Assembly (NCBI GenBank): GCA_031404815.1
Contig: JANNIH010000016.1
Location: 45,897-109,896, forward strand
Length of the DNA stretch: 64,000 bases
Origin: DASYKS01 sp031404815
GTDB taxonomy: Bacteria > Acidobacteriota > Thermoanaerobaculia > Multivoradales > UBA5704
Reading direction: 5' to 3'
Positions 13,539 to 20,630 of this stretch are shown piece by piece (positions within the stretch are counted from its first letter, which is position 1; the number at the start of each line of letters is the position of its first letter). The notes beneath the pieces are model-generated. The model was not told the origin of the DNA. It saw only the letters and a program-made list of their open reading frames with translations, and made no database searches. The position numbers were made by a program, and so were the translations under genes.

Positions 13539-16315
13539 CAATCATCGCGACGAACCTGACGCCGATGCTCCGTCAGTACCTGGAGATCAAGGCGCAGCAT
13601 CCGGACGCGATCCTGCTCTACCGGATGGGCGATTTCTTCGAGCTGTTCTATGGCGACGCGGTACAGGCGGCGCCGATTCTCGAAGTCCAGCTGACCGCGC
13701 GCAACCGGGGCTCGGAAAACGAAGCGCCGATGTGCGGCGTGCCGCACCACGCGATCGAGGGCTACATCGCGAAGCTCCTCGCCGCGGGGTTGCGCGTCGC
13801 GATCTGCGATCAGGTGGAAGACCCGGCGCAGGCCAAGGGTCTGGTTCGCCGCGAGGTGACCCGGATCGTCACCCCGGGAACCATCTCCGCCCCCGAGCTG
13901 CTCCTCGGCAATGAGGACAACTACCTCGCCGCGATCGTTTGGGTGGGCGAAGAGGGCGCCGCGGCGTTCTTGGACGTTTCGACCGGCGCGTTCTTCGTCC
14001 GCCGTTTCGCCTCGGTCGAAGAGGCGGTCGAACAGCTCGCGACCCTGGCGCCCCGCGAGGCGCTGTTCGAAGAGGGGACGTTGCCGCGCGCGATTTTCGA
14101 TCAGCTCGAGCGGGAGTGCCCCTGCCGCACGCCGCTCGGCGGCGATCGCCGATTCGATCCGCGGCGCGCGGCCGAGCTGCTGACGCGGCACTTCGCCACC
14201 GCGAGCCTGCGCGGCTTCGGCCTCGAGGAGGGGGAGCCCGCCGTGCTCGCCGCCGCGGCGGCGCTCGCCTACGGGCGGGAGACCCAGCGGAACGATCTGG
14301 CCCATGTTCGTCACCTCGCGGTGCGCGAGCCGGGCGATCGGCTGATCGTGGACGCCACGACCTTGCAGAACCTGGAGGTCTTCGCGAGCCAGCGCGCCGC
14401 CGCCGCGGGCTCCGGACGACGCAAGGCGACGCTGCTCGCCGTGCTCGACCGGACCGCCTCCCCGCCGGGCGGGCGGACCTTGCGCGACTGGCTCGCGCGC
14501 CCGCTCTCCGACCGCCAAGCGATCGCCGCCCGCCACCTCGCGGTGGGCGAGTTGGTCGCCGACGAGCCGCGCCGTGAGCGGCTGCGCAAAGCGCTCGCCC
14601 GAGTGGGCGATCCCGAGCGCGTGCTCTCCCGGGCGGTGCTCGGCACGATGTCGCCGCGCGAGGCGGCGGCTCTGCGCGAAGGGTTGCGCGCGGCGGCGGA
14701 GGCGCTCGCGGAGATCGCGGTGCCAGCCGATGGAAGCGGCTTGCCGCATCAGCCCTCACCCCCGGCCCCTCTCCCAACGGGAGAGGGGGGAACTGCAGAA
14801 ATGTCTGCGCTGGTCTCCCCTCTCCCTTTGGGAGAGGGGCCGGGGGTGAGGGCTGTCAACGGGGGCTCCGCTTCTCTACTGGAAGACCTCGCCGCCACCG
14901 ACCCTCTCCCCGACCTCTGGGCCGAGTTGGTGCGCCGGCTCGAAGAGGCGCCCGCCCCTTCGCCATCCGATGGCGCGGTGATCGCCGCAGGGGTCGATCC
15001 GGAACTCGACCGCTATCGCTCGCTCGCTCGCGACAGTAAGCAGCACATTCTGGCGGTCGAGCAGCGCGAGCGGGAACGAACGGGAATTCCCTCGCTCAAG
15101 ATTCGCTACAACCGGGTGTTCGGCTACTACCTGGAGATCACCCATTCGAACTCCGGGCGGGTGCCTCCGGACTACATCCGCAAGCAGACGTTGGTCAACG
15201 CCGAGCGCTACATCACGCCGGAGATCAAAGAGCTCGAAGAGCAGATCCTCTCTGCCGACGAGCGGCGGATCGCGCTCGAACAGGAGCACTTTCGCGCGCT
15301 CCTCGCATTGATCGCCGCGTCCGCCGAGGGGTTGTCGCAGCTCGCCCGCGCTCTCGGGGTGCTCGATGCCTTGGCGGCGTTCGCCGAGGTCGCCGCCCGC
15401 GGGCGCTACGTCCGGCCGGAGATGACCGCGCCGGGTGGCCGGCTGCGCATTCGCGAGGGGCGCCACCCGGTGGTCGAGCCGGCCAGCCGCGAGGCGTTCG
15501 TGCCGAACGATGCCGATCTCGATCCGGAGAGCGAACAGCTGGTCCTGCTCACCGGCCCGAACATGGGGGGCAAATCGACCTACCTGCGCCAGGTGGCGCT
15601 GATCGTGTTGATGGCCCAGGCGGGCTCCTGGGTGCCGGCCGACTCGGCGGAGATCTCGGTCTGCGACCGGATCTTCTCGCGCGTCGGCGCGTCGGACGAT
15701 CTGGCGCGCGGCGAATCGACCTTCATGGTCGAGATGATCGAGACCGCGAACATCCTGCGCCATGCGACGGACCGGAGCCTGGTGATCCTCGACGAGGTCG
15801 GCCGGGGCACGGCGACGTTCGACGGCCTGTCGCTCGCCTGGGCGATCGTCGAGCACCTGCACGAGAAAGGGCGCGCGAAGGTCTTGTTCGCGACCCACTA
15901 CCACGAGTTGACGGAACTGGCGGAGCTGCTCCCCCGGGTGATCAACCGAACCATGGCGGTGCGCGAGTGGGAGGAGAAGATCATCTTTCTCCGCCGCGTC
16001 ATCTCGGGGAGCGCCGACAAATCGTACGGTATCCACGTCGCGCGCCTCGCCGGGTTGCCGAACGAGGTCGTGGTGCGCGCGGCCGAGGTGCTCGCGAATC
16101 TCGAAGCGCACGAGTACGACCTGACCGGCAAGCCTCGGCTGGCCAAAGGGGCGCGCGCGCCGGTCCTAAGCGGCCCGCCGAATCCGCAGATGTCGCTGTT
16201 CGCGCCCCCGGCCCAAGTGGTGGCCGAGATGCTCGCCGCGGCAAATCTCGATCAGATGACGCCGCTTTCGGCGCTCAACCTACTCCACGCGCTCAAAGGT
16301 AAGCTCGCCTCATGA
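13496..16315 (+). CDS. mutS: DNA mismatch repair protein MutS
   Basis: Up to 939 residues. Mismatch-reading domain I has the Phe-x-Glu motif in MGDFFELF; the ATPase domain has Walker A TGPNMGGKSTYLRQ, LARGESTFMVEM and Walker B LVILDEVGRGTATFDG, then FATHYHEL. It recognises mismatches and small loops and recruits MutL as a dimer on DNA. The conserved chain begins at about LTPMLRQYLEIK; before it are SVPAV repeats with three possible GTG starts. About 33 residues (PSPPAPLPTGEG...GEGPGVR) between the core and clamp region come from an in-frame palindrome at 14753-14852. The stop overlaps nagZ (ATGA). Confidence 0.97.
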   Translation: MSVPAVSVPAVSVPAIIATNLTPMLRQYLEIKAQHPDAILLYRMGDFFELFYGDAVQAAPILEVQLTARNRGSENEAPMCGVPHHAIEGYIAKLLAAGLRVAICDQVEDPAQAKGLVRREVTRIVTPGTISAPELLLGNEDNYLAAIVWVGEEGAAAFLDVSTGAFFVRRFASVEEAVEQLATLAPREALFEEGTLPRAIFDQLERECPCRTPLGGDRRFDPRRAAELLTRHFATASLRGFGLEEGEPAVLAAAAALAYGRETQRNDLAHVRHLAVREPGDRLIVDATTLQNLEVFASQRAAAAGSGRRKATLLAVLDRTASPPGGRTLRDWLARPLSDRQAIAARHLAVGELVADEPRRERLRKALARVGDPERVLSRAVLGTMSPREAAALREGLRAAAEALAEIAVPADGSGLPHQPSPPAPLPTGEGGTAEMSALVSPLPLGEGPGVRAVNGGSASLLEDLAATDPLPDLWAELVRRLEEAPAPSPSDGAVIAAGVDPELDRYRSLARDSKQHILAVEQRERERTGIPSLKIRYNRVFGYYLEITHSNSGRVPPDYIRKQTLVNAERYITPEIKELEEQILSADERRIALEQEHFRALLALIAASAEGLSQLARALGVLDALAAFAEVAARGRYVRPEMTAPGGRLRIREGRHPVVEPASREAFVPNDADLDPESEQLVLLTGPNMGGKSTYLRQVALIVLMAQAGSWVPADSAEISVCDRIFSRVGASDDLARGESTFMVEMIETANILRHATDRSLVILDEVGRGTATFDGLSLAWAIVEHLHEKGRAKVLFATHYHELTELAELLPRVINRTMAVREWEEKIIFLRRVISGSADKSYGIHVARLAGLPNEVVVRAAEVLANLEAHEYDLTGKPRLAKGARAPVLSGPPNPQMSLFAPPAQVVAEMLAAANLDQMTPLSALNLLHALKGKLAS
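14753..14852. repeat. 100-bp palindromic element inserted in mutS
   Basis: Same outer arms as the tsaB element: CCCTCACCCCCGGCCCCTCT from 14753 and the complement ending GGGGGTGAGGG at 14852. Inner hairpins CTCTCCC-AAC-GGGAGAG and CTCTCCC-TTT-GGGAGAG flank a central hairpin GCAGA-AATG-TCTGC. The frame stays open across it. The central hairpin differs from the tsaB copy (AGACG...CGTCT) but pairing is kept. Confidence 0.88.
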
Positions 16316-17343
16316 ATCGCATTCGCCCCGCCGAGCCCGTCTGGGTCGGCCTGCCCGGCCCGGAACTGGATGGAACGAGCGCCGACCTGCTCACCCAGCA
16401 TGAGCCCGGCGGCGTCGTCCTGTTCGGCCGCAACTGCGTGACCCCCGAGCAGCTGTTCGACCTGGTGCAGGCGATCCGGCGGACCTTGCCGCGCGCGCTC
16501 CTCGCGATCGACGCGGAAGGGGGGCGGGTCGACCGCCTGCGCGGCGTGGTCGCCCCGGCGCCCGCGGCCTCTCGGCTCGCCACCCGACTGCCGAGCGCAT
16601 CGATCTTGGCCGGTCGCGCGATCGGCCGGGCGCTCCGCCTGTTCGATCTCGATCTCGATTTCGCTCCGGTGGTCGATCTCGGTCGAGGCCTCCAAGGCAA
16701 CGCCCTCGACGACCGCTGCTTCGGCAGCCGCCCCGAAGAGGTTGCGGTGCGCGCTAGGGGCTTTCTCGCCGGCCTGCACTCGGCGGGCATCGGCGGCTGC
16801 CTCAAGCACTATCCGGGGCTCGGGGGAGCGGGGGAGGACACCCACCACGAGGGTTCGGTCGTCTCTCTTTCCCGCGAGCAGCTGGAGGACGATCTCGCAC
16901 CGTTCGATGCCCTGGGCTCGTTCGCGGGCGCGGTGATGATCTCGCACGCGGTCTATCCGGCGTACGACGCCCAAGAACTCCCCGCGACACTCTCGCCCTG
17001 CATCCACCGCCTGCTCCGCCGCCGCCTGGGGCCAACCGTGCTCGCGGTCTCTGACGACTTGGAGATGCACGCCCTCACCCCTTGGGGCGATCTGCCGGAG
17101 CGCACCGCAGCGGCCTTCCTCGCCGGCTGCGATGTCCTCCCGGTCTGCCGCAATCTGGAGGCCCTCCCCGCGATCGCCGAACGTCTCGCCGCCCCCGAGC
17201 TGGAAGCCCGCCAATTGGCAGCGCACCACCGGATCGAGCGCTACCGCAACCACCTCGCCACGCTACGCGCCCAAGAAGACTCCGCGGCCCCCTGGGCCGA
17301 GCGCCTGGCCGAAATCCGCACCGACCTCACCGCGCTCGCGTAG
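16312..17343 (+). CDS. nagZ: Beta-N-acetylhexosaminidase NagZ-like (glycoside hydrolase family 3)
   Basis: 343 residues. GH3 features in order: LLAIDAEGGRVDRL near the N-terminus, KHYPGLG...GEDTHHEG (the D-x-H dyad region of NagZ) and AVSDDLEMHAL, where the Asp after S is the expected nucleophile. NagZ removes N-acetylglucosamine from anhydro-muropeptides in the cytoplasm during cell-wall recycling; no signal peptide is seen. Start ATG overlaps the mutS stop (ATGA), so the two are co-transcribed. One departure from the family is KHYPGLGG in place of the usual KHFPGHG, which loses a conserved His. Confidence 0.88.
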   Translation: MNRIRPAEPVWVGLPGPELDGTSADLLTQHEPGGVVLFGRNCVTPEQLFDLVQAIRRTLPRALLAIDAEGGRVDRLRGVVAPAPAASRLATRLPSASILAGRAIGRALRLFDLDLDFAPVVDLGRGLQGNALDDRCFGSRPEEVAVRARGFLAGLHSAGIGGCLKHYPGLGGAGEDTHHEGSVVSLSREQLEDDLAPFDALGSFAGAVMISHAVYPAYDAQELPATLSPCIHRLLRRRLGPTVLAVSDDLEMHALTPWGDLPERTAAAFLAGCDVLPVCRNLEALPAIAERLAAPELEARQLAAHHRIERYRNHLATLRAQEDSAAPWAERLAEIRTDLTALA

Positions 17344-17361
17344 AGCGGACCTGAGCTTTTT

Positions 17362-17388
17362 CCCGGGAACGCCGAGCACCAGCTCGGC
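17362..17388. repeat. 27-bp dispersed repeat, copy 2
   Basis: Same 27 bases as 6528-6554 (CCCGGGAAC then a GCCGAGC/GCTCGGC hairpin). It lies 18 bp after the nagZ stop, between convergent genes, and may act as a transcript end. Confidence 0.75.
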
Positions 17389-17432
17389 CCGTCCGTCGAG
17401 CGGCCGCCAGCGCTGAATGTAGGCACCGCCCC

Positions 17433-18008
17433 CTACTCGAAGCCAACCTTCGCGTAAACCTCCGACAGCGCAAGCCGAGCGCCGATCGAAGAGAGCTCGA
17501 CCTCGGCGTCGAGCCCTCTCGCCGCGTCGAACAGCCAGATGCCGCTCTCCTGGCGCAGGAAGCGATCGATCAGCGGACTCTCCTGCGCCACGAGCAAGTA
17601 CTCCCGGAACGAAGGGATCGCCCGGTAGTGCTCGAACTTCTTGCCGCGGTCGTACGCCTCGCTCGACGGCGAGAGCACCTCCACGAGCAGAGTCGGATTG
17701 CAGAGGGTGTCCTTCCGCCCGTCGGGGCCAAACATCGGCTCGCCGCACACGACCGAAAGGTCGGGGTAGGTGTAGAGCCCCGACGCTTCGACCCAGACCC
17801 GCATGTCGCTGCCGTAGGTGTCGCAAGGGCGGTGGCGCAGCTGCAGGCTCAGCTCCCGGGCGAGGTTGACCGCGATGGCGGCATGCTCGCGGCTGCCGCC
17901 CGCCATCGCGAACATTTCTCCGTCCAGGTACTCGCTCCTCTCCTCGGCCTCTCGATCGAGGGCCAGGTACTCCGCAGGGGAGAGGTGGGCTCTGGGTTCA
18001 GGCAGCAT
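17433..18008 (-). CDS. Uma2 family (DUF820) PD-(D/E)XK nuclease-like protein
   Basis: 191 residues. Shows the short-form Uma2 pattern: LSPAEYLALDREAEERSEYLDGEMFAMAGGS at the start (over several conserved blocks), YPDLSVVCGEP, LLVEVLSPSSE and REYLLV. The predicted catalytic core is the D (YPDLSVV) and E-x-L (VEVL) pair. Fold predicts DNA cleavage, but the role of Uma2 proteins is unknown. Sequence is clearly different from the Uma2 at 2956-3543, so they are not recent duplicates. Convergent with nagZ. Confidence 0.87.
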   Translation of the reverse strand: MLPEPRAHLSPAEYLALDREAEERSEYLDGEMFAMAGGSREHAAIAVNLARELSLQLRHRPCDTYGSDMRVWVEASGLYTYPDLSVVCGEPMFGPDGRKDTLCNPTLLVEVLSPSSEAYDRGKKFEHYRAIPSFREYLLVAQESPLIDRFLRQESGIWLFDAARGLDAEVELSSIGARLALSEVYAKVGFE

Positions 18009-18087
18009 GGCGAGGCGATTTTTGCATGAAAGGCCCTTTGAGGTTGGCGCGTCCTGGTCCGCCCGTCTCCGAAGGCCTTCTCTTCCT

Positions 18088-18297
18088 CTACGGAACGCGC
18101 TCTACCCGGCGCGCGCCGAGCAGCCGAGAGGGTAGGAGAAGGATCGCTTTGAGCAGCTCGAAGACCGCGTCCAGAGTGATCCCCACCAGTCGGAACGGCA
18201 GGGAGACCAGCCACACGAACGGATAGAGGACCAGAGCGAGCAGCGCGAGCGGCCAGCAGAGCAAGAAGAGGATCAACCAGGCAACGAACTTCCACAT
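18088..18297 (-). CDS. Small hydrophobic membrane protein (69 aa)
   Basis: ATG at 18297 with AAGGAGG upstream. The product is almost wholly hydrophobic, with two to three membrane stretches (FVAWLILFLLCWPLALLALV; PFVWLVSLPFRLVGI) and a basic C-terminus (RLLGARRVERVP). No family recognised. Upstream on the same strand the leader contains an inverted GAAGGAG/CTCCTTC pair that could hide the ribosome-binding site. Confidence 0.6.
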   Translation of the reverse strand: MWKFVAWLILFLLCWPLALLALVLYPFVWLVSLPFRLVGITLDAVFELLKAILLLPSRLLGARRVERVP

Positions 18298-18379
18298 CGA
18301 AGGAGCCCTCCTTCCGGGACATACGATTGCGTGGGCCTTGGAGTTTCTCCCGCGGGGCCTAAGTCGGCTTCGACTTTGC

Positions 18380-18385
18380 TAGTCT
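18380..18385 (+). promoter_or_regulatory. -10 box of leaderless promoter (HicB-like gene)
   Basis: TAGTCT at 18380-18385, seven bases, then ATG at 18393; no ribosome-binding site. Confidence 0.45.
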
Positions 18386-18392
18386 AACTTTT

Positions 18393-18617
18393 ATGAGCGA
18401 GCTGATCTTTGAGGTGACCCAGGAACAGGATGGCGGTTTCGTGGCCGAGTGCTTGACCGAAAACATCTTTACCCAGGCCGACACCTGGGAGCAATTGCGC
18501 GTTCACGTCCAGGAGGCTGCCGAGGCATTTCACTTCGACCGCCCCATGCCCGAAGGGATTCGGCTCCGCGCCAGCCAACCCCCTCCCCGGGGGAAGGAAC
18601 CTTCCGTTGAGGGGTAG
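18393..18617 (+). CDS. HicB-like / DUF1902-type small protein, orphan
   Basis: 74 residues. The first ~60 residues match the HicB-like fold: strands ELIFEVTQEQDGGFVAECL, then IFTQADTWEQLRVHVQEAAEAF. HicB proteins are antitoxins that neutralise HicA mRNA interferases, but no hicA is next to this gene. The last ~13 residues (PPPRGKEPSVEG) are the translation of a palindromic element (18588-18616), so the gene end has been replaced or extended by a repeat. Confidence 0.7.
   Translation: MSELIFEVTQEQDGGFVAECLTENIFTQADTWEQLRVHVQEAAEAFHFDRPMPEGIRLRASQPPPRGKEPSVEG
18588..18616. repeat. Palindromic element at the 3' end of the HicB-like gene
   Basis: CCCCCTCCCCGGGGGAAGG followed by AACCTTCCG and AGGGG: nested inverted repeats related in style to those at 20085 and 26842. 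It encodes the last residues of the gene. Confidence 0.5.
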
Positions 18618-18706
18618 GTGGCCGATCAAAAAACGCTGTGTGCGCTATTTTTTTTGTATTGCCGTAATCTCGACGGCATGTTCCTCAAGGAAGAGCCCCG
18701 CCCCCC

Positions 18707-19315
18707 TTACGTCAAAATCTTCGCCACCGCATCCGGGTGGAAGCTCCAACCCAAGAACGCCGCGAGCCCCAGCATGATGCCGAAGACGGCGAAGGCGAGA
18801 CCCAGGCCGGTGAGCCATTTCTTGCGGGTGAGGGCGCTTACGCCGAGGAGGGCGATCGCGATGCTCAAGGCGGCTTCGGAGATGTCGAGCTGGTCGTCGT
18901 GGACCCCTAAGCGGGCGTATTCGGCTTCGGCGCCTTCGGCCAGCTCCTTGATCTCTGCTTTTTCCTTGTCGTACTTCGCCACCTTCGCGGTGTAGGCGGC
19001 GATCTTTTTGTCGAGCAGGGCGGTGGCGGCTCCGGAGAGGCCAACGTCCGCCGCCTCCTTCTGGAAGGTGAGTTGGTCGAGCACGCTCTCGGCGAGGTTT
19101 CCTTTCATGCTCTTGGCCTGGTAGTACGACCAGGAGTCGACGGCTTTCGCCTGCTGCTCCGACATGTTCTGGACGATGTTGCCGCCCTTGATGCTGCAAA
19201 ACGCCATGAACGTAGCGATCAGGGCCACCGACAGGGCGATCACGGAGTTCAAGGAGGAGCCGGATTCGCCGGCGTTTTCGACCGCTTCGGCGATCGCATC
19301 GGGGAGGTCGCTCAT
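18707..19315 (-). CDS. DUF4337 domain membrane protein
   Basis: 202 residues. Layout is typical of DUF4337: one N-terminal membrane helix (VIALSVALIATFMAFCSIKGG), a central charged coiled region (VAKYDKEKAEIKELAEGAEAE) and two C-terminal helices (ISEAALSIAIALLGVSAL; WLTGLGLAFAVFGIMLGLAAF). The NMSEQQAKAVDSWSYYQAKS stretch after the first helix is the family's conserved part. Function unknown; inner membrane expected. GGAAGGA precedes the ATG at 19315. Confidence 0.85.
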   Translation of the reverse strand: MSDLPDAIAEAVENAGESGSSLNSVIALSVALIATFMAFCSIKGGNIVQNMSEQQAKAVDSWSYYQAKSMKGNLAESVLDQLTFQKEAADVGLSGAATALLDKKIAAYTAKVAKYDKEKAEIKELAEGAEAEYARLGVHDDQLDISEAALSIAIALLGVSALTRKKWLTGLGLAFAVFGIMLGLAAFLGWSFHPDAVAKILT

Positions 19316-19414
19316 GGGGAAAGTCCTTCCGTGCCGGGCAAGCCGGCGATCTAGGGGCCTATCGTGTCGAGGGCGTCGCGGGGAAGGGTAAGATTGAGGA
19401 TCGCCTCAACCTGT

Positions 19415-19978
19415 TCACTGGCCAGCCTTCGTGATCTGGGCGAGCCGAGCGGCGAACCCTTGGATGTTGCCGGCGAGCAGGGCGCGCCATTCTCCCTGGT
19501 GGCGGCGAAAGGTCATCACCGAAGTCTTCGAAAAGATCATTCCCTCGGCTTTGGCACCCGCATGGTAGACGACGTGGACCAGCTGGTCGCCTTCGGGCAG
19601 CGCGCCGACGACGTACATCTCGGAGGTGGCCATCGCCTCGGCCATCCCCGGCACGTTCTTGGCCAGGTTGGCCATCAGGCGCTCGAACACGGCCACGTCA
19701 TCGAGGGCATCGAACTGCTCGATCTTCTCGGTGCTAAAGAACGCTGCGCGCATGGCGCCCGCCTCTTCGGCGGCGACGATCGGCCGAAACATCCGCTTGA
19801 GCTCGGCGAGTGCCTCGGGGTGCATCAGTCGAGCGAAGGCCGCCCAGTCCCCCTTTTTCGTCGCCTCGGCAGCCACCCGGGCGAGCGCCTCCGGCGAAAG
19901 AGGGGCCTCGGCGATCAGGGGGACGGCGAAGAACAGCAGAGAAAGAGCGAGTCCGAGGGCTGCGATACGGTGGCGCAT
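19415..19978 (-). CDS. Secreted protein of unknown function (187 aa)
   Basis: ATG at 19978 with AGGAG upstream. A signal peptide (~23 residues, LGLALSLLFFAVPLIAEA) is followed by a mixed alpha/beta domain with a run LMHPEALAELKRMFRPI and a C-terminal beta portion VHVVYHAGAKAEGM...TFRRHQGEWRALL. The alternation of helix, then strands ending in a 'W+ALL' block resembles NTF2/SnoaL-like folds, but this is only a guess. The reading frame upstream of 19978 is not used. Confidence 0.65.
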   Translation of the reverse strand: MRHRIAALGLALSLLFFAVPLIAEAPLSPEALARVAAEATKKGDWAAFARLMHPEALAELKRMFRPIVAAEEAGAMRAAFFSTEKIEQFDALDDVAVFERLMANLAKNVPGMAEAMATSEMYVVGALPEGDQLVHVVYHAGAKAEGMIFSKTSVMTFRRHQGEWRALLAGNIQGFAARLAQITKAGQ

Positions 19979-20084
19979 GGGGGGCTCCTGGAAAGTCGTT
20001 GGGATCTGGGATGCTATCTGACTATGCCCGGAGCGCGGTATCGCGAAGAGCAGCCTTGCGATCCCGGTCGAGGCCACAGTCCGC

Positions 20085-20123
20085 TTCCCGGGGAGAGGGG
20101 CGAACGCGGCCCCCTCCCCGGAA
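20085..20123. repeat. GC-rich inverted repeat between two minus-strand genes
   Basis: TTCCCGGGGAGAGGGG (20085-20100) against CCCCCTCCCCGGAA (20110-20123) with a 9-base loop. It lies 9 bp past the PstS-like gene's stop and could end that transcript, though no T-run follows; it may also be a member of the palindrome family seen in tsaB and mutS. Confidence 0.5.
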
Positions 20124-20132
20124 TGTTGCTCC

Positions 20133-20630
20133 CTAGGGAACGACGCGAACCACCTTGGTACGGCCGATGTCCGCTCCCTCCGAGACATAGCCGATCGCCC
20201 CTTCGTTTCTTTCCACGAAGGAGACGACTTCGGCATTGGTGCGCACCTCGGGAGGAGGTGTCGCGCGGCCGGAGAAGAGTCGCTGCTGTAGATAGGCGAC
20301 GACTTGGGGGACCGCTCGCTTGACGACGAGTTTGGAAAACGCGATGCGGGTCGGTGATTCCCTTTCCTGATCGACCGGCTTGACCACCTGTCCCGAAGGC
20401 CAGGCGGTCTCCTGCTTGAGGAAAAAGCGGGCGACCTGCTCGCGCGGCAGTGAGGTGGCAGGGTTCGAAGAGTGCACGATGACTTTGAAGCCGTCGGCCG
20501 CAACAGCCACCGAGACGCCGATCGCACCCATCGTCACAGCGAGAAACGCACCGACCAGGCCCCGCAAAATCTGCGTGCGAGGCTCCCGTTTCGGTTCATT
20601 CCGACCGAACAAGATGCCGGCTGGGGTCAT
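20133..20630 (-). CDS. PstS-like substrate-binding-domain protein, secreted
   Basis: 165 residues; ATG overlaps the TonB-receptor stop (ATGA). Basic N-terminus and membrane/signal segment (GLVGAFLAVTMGAIGVSVAVA) are followed by the short PBP-like domain found in phosphate-binding proteins: VHSSNPATSLPREQVARFFLKQ, WPSGQVVKPVDQ, and a closing VERNEGAIGYVSEG. Domain is only ~120 aa, half of a normal PstS, which is usual for this subfamily. It is probably a periplasmic partner of the upstream receptor; the ligand is unknown. Confidence 0.78.
   Translation of the reverse strand: MTPAGILFGRNEPKREPRTQILRGLVGAFLAVTMGAIGVSVAVAADGFKVIVHSSNPATSLPREQVARFFLKQETAWPSGQVVKPVDQERESPTRIAFSKLVVKRAVPQVVAYLQQRLFSGRATPPPEVRTNAEVVSFVERNEGAIGYVSEGADIGRTKVVRVVP

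Noticed and set aside
14876..16111. 411-codon minus-strand frame inside mutS
   Set aside because: Shadow of the MutS ATPase region; no independent protein features.
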